Shown: positions 25,901-38,150, counted from the first letter of the stretch. The stretch: DNA of 64,000 nucleotides from Ignelater luminosus (GCA_011009095.1 VTPC01003991.1:165334-229333), one strand, 5' to 3'. Made by a program: numbers and translations. The notes: generated by a model not told the origin, from the sequence alone.

Positions 25901-26459
25901 ACAGCAAACATCAAAAGATTTTTTTTACATTAGAATTCACGACAAGCTCTTTAACAACTTCACCTACACGGGTCATGCTATATTTTGCTGATTGTATATG
26001 CATATGAAGTTGAACATTTTAAACACATACTAACACCTTGTAATTTATGAGTCTGAACTTTGAAATCGATGAGTGATGTTAGCTGATTATTGCATTATAA
26101 TTATTAATGGGAAGGTTTTTATGTCATTTAACTAGTTAGGTAGACATGAAATTAAAAAAAAAGAAAAATATATTTAACCATAAACAAAGAAAAGACATTA
26201 AGTTTTAAAACAATTACTGTCAATAACGAAAATAAATAGTCATTTTCCCTCTTTAAAAACAATAAACCTGCACCCATATCCCATAATATACTAATTAAAT
26301 TCAAATCAAAATTGGTTACTTGTAAACAAGGCTTTTTATCGATTGAATTGCGTTAAATGATATGCGTTAAATTCTAATATTTCTTTTTTCATTAAAGCAG
26401 ATATTTTCGAGATCTAAATATCAAGCAGCATGCAAAATATGCGTTTAAAAATAGATTCT
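22945..26459. other. AT-rich intergenic or intronic DNA
   Basis: No gene or RNA recognised across this stretch. Short open frames such as 24945-25127 lack any family signature. A palindromic TTAGGTTAACCTAA occurs at about 24145 but is isolated. Confidence 0.4.
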
Positions 26460-26780
26460 ACTAACCCCAAACCTTTACGAATGCAGTTTAGACGAGCGTG
26501 TAGGCCGAGTTACACCACTATAAGTACAACTGTGGATGAAGAACGCGACGTTTCCTGATAAACACAAAAATATTACGCATATCTGCTTATCTTTTAACTA
26601 TCCAGACTTAGTCTGGACTATGTTCTCATGATCGCAACTTGAACATTGCTTTTTTCCCAATTTTTTTTATTATCAAGGCATCGGGACTGTCACCGCCTCT
26701 CTACAGAGTCACGTGATCGAAAATTGACAGACTACGGCGGGTCACCGGCTGCTTGGCGCCAGCAGTACTATTACAATAAT
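26460..26780. promoter_or_regulatory. GC-richer divergent promoter candidate with CACGTG box
   Basis: This patch is clearly richer in G, C and CpG than its surroundings. It lies between two divergent genes, about 460 bp before the MetAP1D start and on the 5' side of wit. It includes TCACGTGA at 26709-26716, a palindromic E-box of the kind bound by bHLH-zip factors (USF, Max, MITF/TFE). I infer a transcription start region, most plausibly for the wit leader exon, for MetAP1D, or both. There is no direct proof. Confidence 0.4.
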
Positions 26781-26948
26781 CCGAGAAAAATTTAACAACA
26801 CGTTTTAATTTCGGAATACTAAACACATTTTAGTATTATGTACGTAATTGAATCGCTATAGATACTTGTACGCATTTAAATAGTAAAAATACGAAATTGA
26901 TTTAATGCAAATCTCATCAAACAGTAAATATTATTGTTACAAGGTAAG

Positions 26949-27209
26949 CTACGTATGTCGTAGCGCTCGTAGCTCACATTTTCAGCTAGAACATTTCCAA
27001 ATAAACCTTTAGGTAGTGAACAAAAGTTAGATTGTTAAATTGAGCCTTTCAATAAACTAAGTATAAATTAATAAAATAATCTGCCCTGTACCTTCTATCA
27101 AACATTAAATATTTTTTGATATACATATTTTTATATAATTATTGAAATTTATCTTCATATCTCTGAAGTTGCTGCAAATCATCTTAAAAAAGATTCTACG
27201 ACATACGTG
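26949..27209. mobile_element. short inverted-repeat element beside the MetAP1D start
   Basis: CTACGTATGTCGTAG at 26949-26963 faces CTACGACATACGTG at 27196-27209, inverted, with AT-rich non-coding sequence between. This fits a 260-bp MITE with short terminal repeats. Its right end lies 30 bases before the MetAP1D ATG, so it would form the immediate promoter or leader of that gene. The arms are short, and the target-site duplication is not evident. Confidence 0.5.
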
Positions 27210-27239
27210 ATTTAAAACAAACTTCAATACAAACATTTT

Positions 27240-30200
27240 ATGGCGCAAATCAAAAAAAGTATAAAATTAATAAATCAATTATCTTGTAACTATAGTTACT
27301 TCAGAAACTTCTGGACTAAAAGAAGGTATGTCTTTTTTATTTTAAGAATAATAATTTTTTAGTTATTAATATTGTTAATATTTACCTATTTAATTTACTT
27401 TTTGTTTCTTTTAGAGTAGATTTTGGGAAATACAGCATCGTAAAACCAGGAAAAGTTTCTGCCCAAAAAATCGTACCAGCCCATATAAATAAGCCTGCTT
27501 ACCACGAAACAGGAATACCCATAACGCCACCAGTTTTACCCGAAATTAAAAATGAAGAACAAATCCTGAGAATGCGCGCCAGTTGTAAACTGGCTGCGAA
27601 TATTCTCAATGAAGTTGGAAAACATATTAGGGTAATTAACGGCAATAGTTCATTCAAATTAGATCTTTTAGAAAAAATAATATTAATGTTTTGAAACTTT
27701 TAACAGTTATGCGAACAGGGGAAAAGCGGCTATGGATCCGACATTTGATAGGCGTGACTGATGAGAATCGGTCAGGGCCGCCTTTGTTATTTAAAAAAAA
27801 AGCAAACTTTAGAAAGCTGCTCCCCCTTTCTAGCAACGGATGCCTCATTGGAGTGGCCCCGGGCTCAATCAAAATTTCCATACCTATATATATATGTGGC
27901 AGTAACTGGAGAAGGTTAGTTGTTCTTCTTTGTTATACTAGGTGAATGCACTACGTTCACATCGGATTCATAGCTGCTCGTCACAGGGGAAAGCAAATTT
28001 TAGTGATAAAGAGTTCTTTATTGTCCAAAAGAGGCTCTCCCGTTTTTTCGAATTTATAGGCAAAACTGTTGGTCATACGCAAAAATCGAAAAGGAGTGAA
28101 ATGTTCCTTTTACGATATCTGCTAAAAAAGGATCTATGATCGTCAGTGATAAAAGCAACAGAATATTATGATAGCAGGGGAAGAAAGATAAAGATATTGC
28201 AGTGCAGAGCGTACCTACCATGTTTTTTAAATCTAATTTTTTCAGAAACGATGTCTAACGATATAGTGACTAATATAGTGAGGCCGCTAGGTGAAATTGT
28301 AGAGTAGAAAATACGCAATCAATCGTCAATTCTTCAATTTTCATTACTACTCGAAATTGATTTTTGAAGAGCAAATGCACATTCCTTAAATCTTGTTCCC
28401 GAACGACTCAAATAAACTGACAAACATGGACGCGCCAGAGAAGGAGCAACAATTATGGGCACCTATTTTTGATCATTGAACCTTTTTTTCTTCATAACAA
28501 ATCTCGTTACATATATGACCAACCGTTTTGTGTATAGACTCAGAAAACTATCAACGAGGGATTAGGGAGATCGAGACAGGGAAGGATGGAAACTCCTTTT
28601 ACTTTTAAAATTTGTCCTTTCTGTGAGCATAATTTCAAAGCTTCAAAACCTAACTTATTTCTTCGGTCTGAACAGCTATTTGCTCTTTAATTTTTAAAAA
28701 TTATTTTAGGTTGGACAAACTACTGACGAAATTGATACACTTGTTCATGAACTAACTATTAAGAATGGTGCATATCCCTCACCTTTAAATTATAAATTGT
28801 TCCCAAAGTCTGTGTGTACATCTGTAAATAATGTTGCTTGCCATGGAATTCCTGATGATAGACCTCTTGAGAATGGAGATATAATAAATGTTGATATAAC
28901 AGTAAGTATGATTTTTTATGGCTTTATTGCTGTTTTGAGACATCTTGTTTATAATAAAATATTTGATCTTAATATTCTCAAGTCTAATTTGAAAATATGA
29001 AGACGTCAAGGCGGCTAATGGAAATGACTTTATAGCATCATATTGCCAAATCTGCATCTCTCTTTTGTTTGTTTTACTACATCAAAACCACAGCATTTTT
29101 CTTCAAAAACTGAGTTTGTTACAAAAAAGAGGTCTGATTTTATTGAAAATAAAAAATCACGAGTTCTACAACAATTAATTGAATTATATGATAACATCTG
29201 TAGAATATTCTTGAATTGTTTGATGCTGAAACTTTCAGTAGAAATAATGTTACGTGATCAACTCGAAAAATTGACGTTTGGTGATGTGATGAATTGAAAT
29301 CTTTTATGTAATTAAAGAGATAATGGTTATAATTAGCTTGAGAGAATAATTATTTTTTATTAAGACTTTTGCAAGAATGTTATCCTTTATTTTATAGCAA
29401 AAAGCCGAACTTGAGAGTGCATCTGATTCGGTAATATTACCTCAGCATCTTAACAAAATGTAGCGAATGTAACTGACTTAGTTGATAATAGCAATAGGTG
29501 AGAGTCAAATATGTTTTTGTGCTTTGACAAGTTTTTGGTTAAAACTTTCGTGAGACATTGAATTTCAGATGTAAACAAACATTTGCTTATGTTGTTCTTT
29601 CCAAATAAAAAGCTAGGAGATGCTACTAGATAACATTTGGGAGTTGTAGGATATTCTTTCATGTTAATTTGCTGACTTTAAAGTGAATTGTACTTTGACC
29701 ACAATTATCCTAATATGATTAATACCGGTCAGGAGGAAATCTGTCCTTTTAACTTTTTTTTTTTTTTTATAGTAACATTTAAAAAGGGAATGTTATCAAG
29801 CTGTTATACAGCGTGGTCCTAAAAGATAATTGGTCAAAATCTGGGATTAGCTTAAACTTGTTATAAAAACGAAAGGAATTCCTAAAACTATAGGGTAAGA
29901 GTACCTATGTCGCCACCTCGGTTTTTTGTAAGTTCATTAAGATATACATTTTAAATCAAGGTACCAACATAATATCGAAAACGTGTTTTGGAAAAAAAAG
30001 TTTATATACAAAATGTTTCTGCATTCAAAAATTAATGTGCATGTTTTTGTTTTCGTCCTTGCTACAGTCAAGATTTCTACTGCACCATGTTCTTTCTCTG
30101 CATGTTCCAGAATTTCCTTGTCCTTGTTTTCTTTATTTTTATTTGTCTTGCATTTTTCTTTTTCCTTTTTATCTAATTTTTCCTTATTTCTTTTTTGTGC

Positions 30201-33200
30201 TTGATCTTCTTTTGCTTCAGCAATTTTCTATTTGCTATAACACTTGGTAATTTCTGTTTCTTAATTGACCTTTTGGGAGTGTTGCTTTGATCAGGGTAAA
30301 TAATAATCATCCAGTGACTCTTTTTTTGCTAGGATCATCAGTTAAGATTATATTGTCATTTCTAACAAATGTTTCTTTAACGCTGGTACAGGAGTTTTTG
30401 GTAGTCACGTCAGACGTAAATGCTGAATCTTGATTCTCTATGTTTTAGTAGTTTCTCTGTAATCAGCAAAACTACATTACAGTTATTTTCAATTTAAACA
30501 TTTTCTGTCAGATTCACATTTTCAAATAAATTACGGTGAAATTCACTTAGGTCACTATCCATAGCACTTGAAGTAAATTCAGGAAAACCAAATATAATCC
30601 TATCGCTTTCTGGATCTACATCTGTTTCATTTTCTGCTTCAATTCCTTGAGTTAAAGTTGCCAAGTATTGTAACTTAGTTTCATTTTCTTGATGTACCCC
30701 ATTAATCTTTGTTTTTAAATCATCATTTTTAAATTGTAACCAAACATCATCATATAGAGATTTTGTTTCTGTTGTAACTATGTTATTCTTGAACTCGTTT
30801 AAAACAGAGATATTTATTTTTGATTTTTTGTACATTTGCATTTCTTATGGCATCTTTGAACGAAGACTCAATTATGATTTTATGCAGCATTTGTGGAACA
30901 TCTTGATTGTTTAATTCTAGCCCACTATTTACTAACTTACATTTGCATTTTAGTGGCCTAAAAAAAAGCCACATCTAAGGGCTGAATTATGTGAATACAG
31001 TTTGCTAATAAACACACTAGAATAACTTTTTCTTGGCACATCTTAGACAGAGGCAAGCTAAGATGGGAGGAATGTTTATCCTAAAAAACAATAATTGGGA
31101 GAGGGATATTTGTTTTCTTTATGTATAAAATAAAAACATTTGCAAAATATTCAAAAAAAAAGACTCAGATGTTATCCAGTCTTTTGGACTCTTACTTCCC
31201 ATATTCCATACATGCTCAAGATCTTTCAATACTTCCGCAATAACTTCCTTAAACCAAGCACGTATTTTGCTTTTGGTATTCTGCATGCTTCACACTAAAT
31301 TCTGGGTGGCTTTTCATAAAAGCATCAAACCATTTATGATCCGGTTTCAGACACTAGTTTTTCTTAACTGGACACAGTAGGCCATCTTTTGGCAAAGGAA
31401 ATCTTCTTTCGGTACTGTTTAATATCCAGGATACTAGCTTGTCCTCTAGATCCTTGGATAAGTATGGCTTTCTGCCTACTTGTCCAGTAACTTCAGGAAC
31501 TTTCCTGTTAATTTTGTCACATAGTGTAGAACAGGGTACATAAATGTTTTACTGGCTGTTTGCACTGTTCATACCATTTTGAATTGCTGCTAAAGCTTTA
31601 CTTAGCTGGGATGGCGAATAATTAAAAAGTGTACATTTTGCCTTTGATTTAGATTTAGAGACACTCTTTTGGAGTTTTAGCCATATTATCTCTGCAAAAG
31701 AATTACTCCTATATTGTATGTGTACAAGTAAATAAAACTGTCTACTGTATAAAATGTAAATGATAACATTAAGAAAACAATATACCAAATCTCACCATGC
31801 TACTGGCAACAAATCGAATTGTTAATATACACTATAATTTTGTCAGTGTTATGTTTTGTTGTGAACATTTACAATCCAAATCATTTAATATAATATAATT
31901 TTACAAGATACTACATAAATCTAGTCACTAAGAAAAGAATACTACATGTCTTGTAACATTCTTGACAACACACTAAACACCATGTGAAATTAAAAATGGC
32001 AGCAACTGATATTCCTTTTGCTATAAGAATATGTACTCTTCTTGTGATTAGTATCATAACATAACCTAATTGTGTCACTGCCGGCTTAATAGTTTTAAAA
32101 TGCAGATATAAGATATAAATACCCACCATTGATAGAAATACATAAATTAATTCTACAACAAAAATTGATGATTCCTAATACAATTTTCCTGAATCATGAA
32201 AACTGAATATAGAATTCTTCTTCAAGTTATCTTCCAGGTTCTTGTCAAATAATTTGGTAAGATCTGTAAGTTGTAATTTCAAGGAAGACAAAATTATTTT
32301 TGTTTTTCTAGAATTTATAAAGCACACAAAGTTCGTTCTTTTCGAAATATAAGTGGCAACATGGCTACAGTATGTTCTAGGGAGAGAAGAAAAGATAGGT
32401 TAAATTTTAAGAGCAAATACTTGTCACCAAGTTCTGTCATTTCATGAATATACAAACCCTGCGTTTGGTAAGGTACATCTGACAGCTATTTTTACTAAGG
32501 ATGGTCTCTTGTTCTTGTCACTCAAATAAAAATTCAGATTTGAGTGACAAAAACAAGAGACGATTTCGAGCAAAAACAGCTGTCAGAGGTTCTTACCGAA
32601 CGCAGGGAAAATGGAAATGGAAGATAAGATAAAAATATACAGTGTGTCCACATTTCAATGTTCACTATTGGGATCTCGGAAATTGTAAGAGATACGAAGT
32701 TGATTTAATTAGAAAAGATTCGGCTATTTTGGAGATCAATTTACTTATGTTTTTGTTGTTTCAAAAAAGTTCACGGCTTACTAGATATTTGCTAAAAACG
32801 AAATTATCTTATTCTTTTTTTTAAATAAAAAGCATTTCCCACTTAGTGTGCCATGGCTTTAAACATATGAAAATCATTGATTTTTGTCAGATAAATTACA
32901 TTTGTTATGTAACAAATAAGCAGCTAATGCTCCATAAAAGCGTAGTTATTTTGTTTTAGCAATTTTTGCATAACAAATGAATTTCTTTGATAAAACTCCA
33001 CGACTTTGTGTGTTAGATGTCATGGCACACTATGATGAAAAATGATTTTCACTTCATAACTTGGTAAAACAAAAGAATAGCCATGTCAAACCATGTATCA
33101 CTGAAAGCATTTAAGGCGTGCAGGGATTTACGTTTCACTGCCAAAGTAAAACAAAAAAGTTTTCGAGTAAATTCTCTAAAACACCCTCTTTGCTGTTCTT

Positions 33201-35431
33201 TTCTATCTTTGCTCGTTTCTGAGATATTTCACTTAAAAAAAAATAAGATAATTTCGTTTTTAGCAAATATCTAGTAGTTGGAAGTTCTAACCAATTGCTA
33301 TATGGAAATTAAAGTACTACAGAAAGTTGGTGCATGTCTGAAAGTAAAGTTAACAGCAATCAGAATCATGGAAAGTCATATAGCATACAGGGGAGATAAC
33401 GAAGAATTGAAAGAGTTGCTGAAGAGTAAAGCAGCATCAGCCTTTGACCTAACTTCAGGGTAGGCTTGGCACCACATGATTGGTTTAAATTGTCAAATTA
33501 TAAAGAAATAAGCCAAACAGGCAGTACTGTTACACCCTGAAGTTAGGCCACGGACCGCTGTTGGAGTAAAGTACCCTCAATTTCAAAAATTAAGAGCAAT
33601 TATGATAAAAATTTAGAATTAAAAGGCACGTCCAAATATGAAATCATGGCCCCTGATCTCAAAAATAATTTGTTTTTATTTAAATAACCCTCATAGTTGT
33701 GAAATTTTTTAGCAACTAATATACAGAGAGGCATATGTCTTCTAAAGGAAAATTGNNNNNNNNNNNNNNNNNNNNNNNNNNNNNNNNNNNNNNNNNNNNN
33801 NNNNNNNNNNNNNNNNNNNNNNNNNNNNNNNNNNNNNNNNNNNNNNNNNNNNNNNNNNNNNNNNNNNNNNNNNNNNNNNNNNNNNNNNNNNNNNNNNNNN
33901 NNNNNNNNNNNNNNNNNNNNNNNNNNNNNNNNNNNNNNNNNNNNNNNNNNNNNNNNNNNNNNNNNNNNNNNNNNNNNNNNNNNNNNNNNNNNNNNNNNNN
34001 NNNNNNNNNNNNNNNNNNNNNNNNNNNNNNNNNNNNNNNNNNNNNNNNNNNNNNNNNNNNNNNNNNNNNNNNNNNNNNNNNNNNNNNNNNNNNNNNNNNN
34101 NNNNNNNNNNNNNNNNNNNNNNNNNNNNNNNNNNNNNNNNNNNNNNNNNNNNNNNAAATATCTAGTAAGCCGTGAACTTTTTTGAAAAAACAAAAGCATA
34201 AGTAAACTGATCAAAATAGCCAAATCTTTTCTAATTAAACCGACTTTGTATCTCTTACAATTTCCGAGAGCCCAATAGTGAGCATTGAAATGTGGACACA
34301 CTGTATAGTGTGGTCCAAGAAGTTTGCAACACATGGAAGTTCTAACCAATTGCTATATGGAAATTAAAGTACTACAGAAAGTTGGTGCATGTCTGAAAGT
34401 AAAGTTAACAGCAATCAGAATCATGGAAAGTCATATAGCATACAGGGGAGATAACGAAGAATTGAAAGAGTTGCTGAAGAGTAAAGCAGCATCAGCCTTT
34501 GACGTAACTTCAGGGTAGGCTTGGCACCACATGATTGGTTTAAATTGTCAAATTATAAAGAAATAAGCCAAACAGGCAGTACTGTTACACCCTGAAGTTA
34601 GGCCACGGACCGCTGTTGGAGTAAAGTACCCTCAATTTCAAAAATTAGAGCAATTATGATAAAAATTTAGAATTAAAAGGCACGTCCAAATATGAAATCA
34701 TGGCCCCTGATCTCAAAAATAATTTGTTTTTATTTAAATAACCCTCATAGTTGTGAAATTTTTTAGCAACTAATATACAGAGAGGCATATGTCTTCTAAA
34801 GGAAAATTGTATTAATCAACATAAATCATCAGGTAGTGAATAACTTTCGGCTTCTGAGGCAATATGTTTGTACAAGTTTGAAAATGCACCCAAGGACTGC
34901 TTTTTTTTCCAGGTTTATCTAAATGGTTACCATGGAGACTGTTCTAAAACATTTCTCGTAGGCGATGTTGATGACCAAGGGTGCAACTTAGTTAAAGCAA
35001 CTGAAAACTGTCTTCAAGAAGGCATTTCAATATGCAAACCAGGTCGAGACTTTTCAGCCTTAGGTGCCATTATTCAAAGAAAAGCTAAACAACAAGGTTT
35101 TTCTATTGTACCTGCTTTTGTGGGTCATGGAATTGGAGAATATTTTCATGGACCACCAGATATTTTCCATTTTAGTAAGAATTCTAATGCATTTTAATAA
35201 GATTTATATATAATGTAAAGTGTACTCTTTTTAGGAAATCTTTATCCAGGTACGATGGATGCTGGAATGACATTTACAATCGAACCAGTTTTATCACAGG
35301 GTGGGCCTATTGTTGAAGTTCTAGATGATAATTGGACAGCTATAACAACAGATAATGCTAGAACTGCTCAGTGTGAACATACTGTACTTGTAACTTCTAA
35401 TGGTGTTGAAATCTTAACCTTACCTGATTAA
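27240..35431 (+). CDS. mitochondrial methionine aminopeptidase (MetAP1D)
   Basis: Five exons join in frame: 27240-27325, 27415-27631, 28710-28901, 34913-35174, 35235-35431, about 317 residues (human MAP1D has 335). The first exon encodes a basic, serine- and aromatic-rich leader ([10 protein letters not shown]...FRNFWTKRR) fitting a mitochondrial targeting sequence. The M24A peptidase fold follows. Visible signatures are [44 protein letters not shown] (two metal-binding Asp), [11 protein letters not shown] (metal His), TIEPVL (Glu) and CEHTVLVTS (Glu), so all five metal ligands are present. It removes initiator methionine from proteins made or imported into mitochondria, using two divalent metal ions. 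The third intron is 6 kb and carries transposons and an assembly gap; the others are 60-1078 bp. Head-to-head with wit, tail-to-tail with Sin3A. Confidence 0.94.
27690..28620. repeat. compositionally distinct insert in MetAP1D intron 2
   Basis: The second intron holds a block noticeably richer in G and C than neighbouring DNA, with phrases such as GTGGCCCCGGGCTC. A partial inverted pair, TTTATAGGCAAAACTGTTGGTCAT (about 28050-28073) against its diverged complement near 28517-28542, hints at a decayed inverted-repeat element. Open frames inside show no recognisable protein. Identity unknown. Confidence 0.35.
28902..29891. other. MetAP1D intron 3, first part
   Basis: AT-rich intron sequence. 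An 84-codon open frame at 29043-29297 has ordinary composition but no family signature, and I do not call it a gene. Confidence 0.4.
29892..32046 (-). mobile_element. decayed pogo/Tigger-type DNA transposon
   Basis: On the minus strand, fragments of a pogo-family transposase appear in the right order. First the N-terminal [17 protein letters not shown] (about 31590-31640); then [18 protein letters not shown] and [11 protein letters not shown] (about 31380-31480); then [15 protein letters not shown] (about 31290-31340); then the end of the DDE domain, [17 protein letters not shown] (about 30960-31015); and RPLKCKCK. A Lys/Glu-rich tail follows (about 29990-30250). Reading frames shift and stops interrupt it at several places, so it is dead. 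The outer limits are uncertain: AGAGTACCTATGT near 29902 and its rough complement near 32030 may be the terminal repeats. Confidence 0.7.
32047..32456. other. MetAP1D intron 3 between transposons
   Basis: AT-rich, non-coding, no repeat boundary recognised. Confidence 0.4.
32457..32607. mobile_element. fold-back MITE, 151 bp
   Basis: The left arm starts CCCTGCGTTTGGTAAGGTAC and the right arm, reversed, CCCTGCGTTCGGTAAGAACC. The arms continue through CTGACAGCT, TCTCTTGTT and GTCACTCAAAT to a centre of about 10 bases, so nearly the whole element pairs with itself. No coding capacity. Its ends differ from the neighbouring 32640-34303 element, so these are two separate insertions about 30 bp apart. 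Confidence 0.85.
33279..33755. repeat. copy 1 of a 477-bp direct duplication flanking the gap
   Basis: Starting TGGAAGTTCTAACCAATTGC, this stretch repeats at 34334-34809. I see only one substitution (GACCTAAC versus GACGTAAC) and one 1-base indel (AAATTAAGAGC versus AAATTAGAGC). It ends abruptly at the N gap, and its left junction jumps out of the right arm of the 32640-34303 element. This is best explained as a false or allelic duplication made during assembly. Confidence 0.9.
33756..34155. other. assembly gap, 400 N
   Basis: Exactly 400 consecutive N, a scaffolding gap. Open frames crossing it are meaningless. Confidence 1.
34334..34809. repeat. copy 2 of the gap-flanking duplication
   Basis: The second copy is contiguous with the complete right arm of the inverted-repeat element on its left and with normal intron sequence leading to MetAP1D exon 4 on its right. 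It is therefore the copy that looks correctly placed. A 60-codon open frame occurs in both copies but has no family signature. Confidence 0.9.
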
Positions 35432-35507
35432 CTCTGAATTTGTTTGAAGGTTGTCTTTAAAGTTGATTTAAAAGTGTTTTTTCATGTGAAAAATTAATAT
35501 AGTCACA

Positions 35508-35513
35508 AATAAA
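35508..35513 (+). promoter_or_regulatory. MetAP1D polyadenylation signal (AATAAA)
   Basis: AATAAA 77 bases after the MetAP1D stop codon, the first canonical signal downstream of the coding region. Confidence 0.5.
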
Positions 35514-35519
35514 ACAAAA

Positions 35520-38150
35520 TTTATTCTTTCGATAAGAATTTGTTTTCTTATAAATGATATTATTTACATGTACGCTTCATCTATGTTAAAATCGATAGGT
35601 ATAAATCTGTACAGTGTTACTCATCCACCTTTAAATTTCTATCTTTACATTGGTATCCACATATTAGATTCAGTTTTCCTTTTTTACATAATAGTTATCA
35701 AAGGTGGATGAAAGTATGTGAAAACAACCTCTATTTACAAAGATATCTACACAAACATACTTTCTATCATATAGAGTAATTATATAAAATGGAATGTCAT
35801 TTTTTCTAGGTTATTTTCACATTGGAAATGATTAGATTATAGCATTCTTTTTTACAAATGCTGACATATCTTTGAAAATACAACATATTTTTTTATATTC
35901 ATCTTAACAATATAAAAATATATTTTGTACTTTAAGACTAACTTTTTACAACATCAAATTTATCTTATTAAGACGCCTGAGTTTAAACTATTGCAGAAAT
36001 TTTGTTTTTCCTTTTTTCTAATGCAACAAATTTGGAAGCACTGAGGTAACAAAATGCAAAGAAATGAAATGCACATTAATTTACTCATGATATGCCAACA
36101 TTAAAAAACAAAAACCAAAGAACATGACAATAATTTTACATTTGTAACAGCAACAAAACGAGAAAAAATACTTAATTTAAAGCGAAAGTACAAAAACATA
36201 TCCTATCCTTTGTACTATAAATTAAAAAATATATTTATAATAAACACATACCTTGTAAATGTACAAAAAAAATAATGATCAACAATGACACAAGATTTAG
36301 TCTTAGTAGTGAAAATTAATATTGCACAAATAACTTTATAATTTTCAAACTAAAACTAAAAGTAAATACATAGCAATTGATAACTTGCAGTTTAGAACGA
36401 ATTTTAAGATAAAGCAACTTTTACACGAGCTTAAATGATTGACATTTAAAATCTCGCTCAAGATTAATTTAAAGCTATAAAAGGAAATGGAAAGTAATTG
36501 AATTTTTAATTTACAGAAAGAATGATTGATAATTTTTCTAAATACTGAAATGTAATGTACTCTAGATATTGTAATTCCTTTAATGATTTCAAGCAACATT
36601 CTATTAAAAAATAGTGTAAGTGGTATGCTATTTTATTCTGTTTTAGTTCAAAAAATATTTTTTGAAGTATTGATGCATAATCATGGAATCTTGATTATAA
36701 TTCCTCAAATATACATTTAGTAAATACATTTCATGACAAAATTATCAAATCAATGCTAAAACATTTTCAAGTTGTACTATTCTACAGATTTTAATAAAGA
36801 ACCGAACATGAATGTCTAATAAACAAACAAAGGAATTATCAGGAAATTTTAATTGGACTCAATAATTCTTAAGAATAATATCAAGTTTCATTGACACAGG
36901 CAGGGGGAAGTTCTTTTGTATTTTTAACGGTTGGATTTCTGCAATAAGGCCAAAACCAAGTGAATATGTTAAACTGATGTTAGTTAACAATCAATCTGTC
37001 TTATGTTGCCTTTTAAAAATAATAACAAAGAAATCTTCATTTCTTTTTACTCAAAACTGATGCTGTATTTTGCAAGAAATTGTTCTAGAAAAAAACAAAA
37101 GGCCACTACTTGATTCAAAACTTTCTAATCAACCAAGGGGCACTATTTTGTAATTACTAAAAAACAATATGAAAAATCAAAAACATTAACACATGTTTAA
37201 GAAGATTTTTTAATAAAACATATATTTCCGGAATTTAAGTAGAATTTTACACTTTTTACATGTTAATAATATACTACATCCAAAATTATTTAATAACAAT
37301 TTTCATATATAACAAAATTATTAAACCAACAAAAAATATTTGAACATTTTTACAAAACAAAAGAAAAATCACATGGTAGTACTATTTGGTTATATTTTGA
37401 CCATGATTTTCTAGTAGACAAATTTTTCTTAAACATCTGCAAATTAAAGCTATAATTGTTCATTCTGTACTTTTGATAATACTAGAAGAGCAGCGGTCAA
37501 GATACAACTTTCCAGTTACAAATTCAATCTTTAGGAAAAAAAAATCCACATATTTACAGTAACTATTACTAAATAAACAATTTTGTTTTTGAATTCATTG
37601 CTTTTAATACTAACAATTTATTTAAAAACTAATTTAAGTCAATTTTCTTTCAACTTACTTTCCATTTTTAGTCCTCAATTGCTATGTGTAACAAAATTAC
37701 GAAAAAACTATATCATAAAGAAACAAAGTTTGGTTTGCAACTTAAAAGTAATGTGTATCACCAAATTACTATGTTATGCACTTAGAATATGTTAAAGCAC
37801 CTGGCACTAGCCATTTAATTACAAATTAACAACGTAAACGTTTATGCGTAGATGATAAATGTAAAGGAAAAAAGAGACATTGACTTAAAATGTAAAACAA
37901 AAAAATCCAAACAGAACATTAAAGAAAAAAGAAACGATTTTTTCGCAAGAGATTACAGAAAAGGAAAAATGTATTTATAATATATAATATACAGAATTTA
38001 AAGAGATCGACTACGAAAAATCTAAATATTTTGAATAAATAACACGCCACCGGGACAAATAATATGTTTTAAATAACTATACAATACGTTTTTTGCCTCT
38101 TGATGATATAAAGGAATATATTCATATGCTCATTTTTCACCACAAGTAAC
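35520..38150. other. convergent 3' flanks of MetAP1D and Sin3A
   Basis: AT-rich and non-coding. The part nearest 38150 should be the Sin3A 3' untranslated region. A short inverted pair (CATCCACCTTT near 35623 and AAAGGTGGATG near 35700) is the only structure I noticed. Confidence 0.4.

Larger units (their letters stand above)
32640..34303. mobile_element. long-terminal-inverted-repeat DNA element spanning the gap
   Basis: The left arm begins CAGTGTGTCCACATTTCAAT (32640) and extends about 180 bp to AAACGAAATTATCTTATT. The right arm, 34156-34303, is its inverted copy after the N gap, ending at the complementary CACACTG. TA flanks both ends (32638-32639 and 34304-34305), as in Tc1/mariner-type insertions. 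The interior is partly missing (400 N) and partly displaced by a duplicated flank (33279-33755), so the true element is probably shorter than the coordinates suggest. No transposase is recognised in the visible part. Confidence 0.7.

Noticed and set aside
29983-30250. Phe/Leu/Ser-rich plus-strand frames
   Set aside because: They are shadows of the Lys/Glu-rich tail of the decayed pogo transposase on the minus strand.
33600-34349. Open frames of 249 and 146 codons on both strands
   Set aside because: They run through the 400-N gap; the translated middle is unknown residues, so they carry no information.
33278-34518. Paired 61- and 64-codon frames ([13 protein letters not shown]...)
   Set aside because: They are the same sequence in the two copies of the gap-flanking duplication, inside an intron, and match no family I know.
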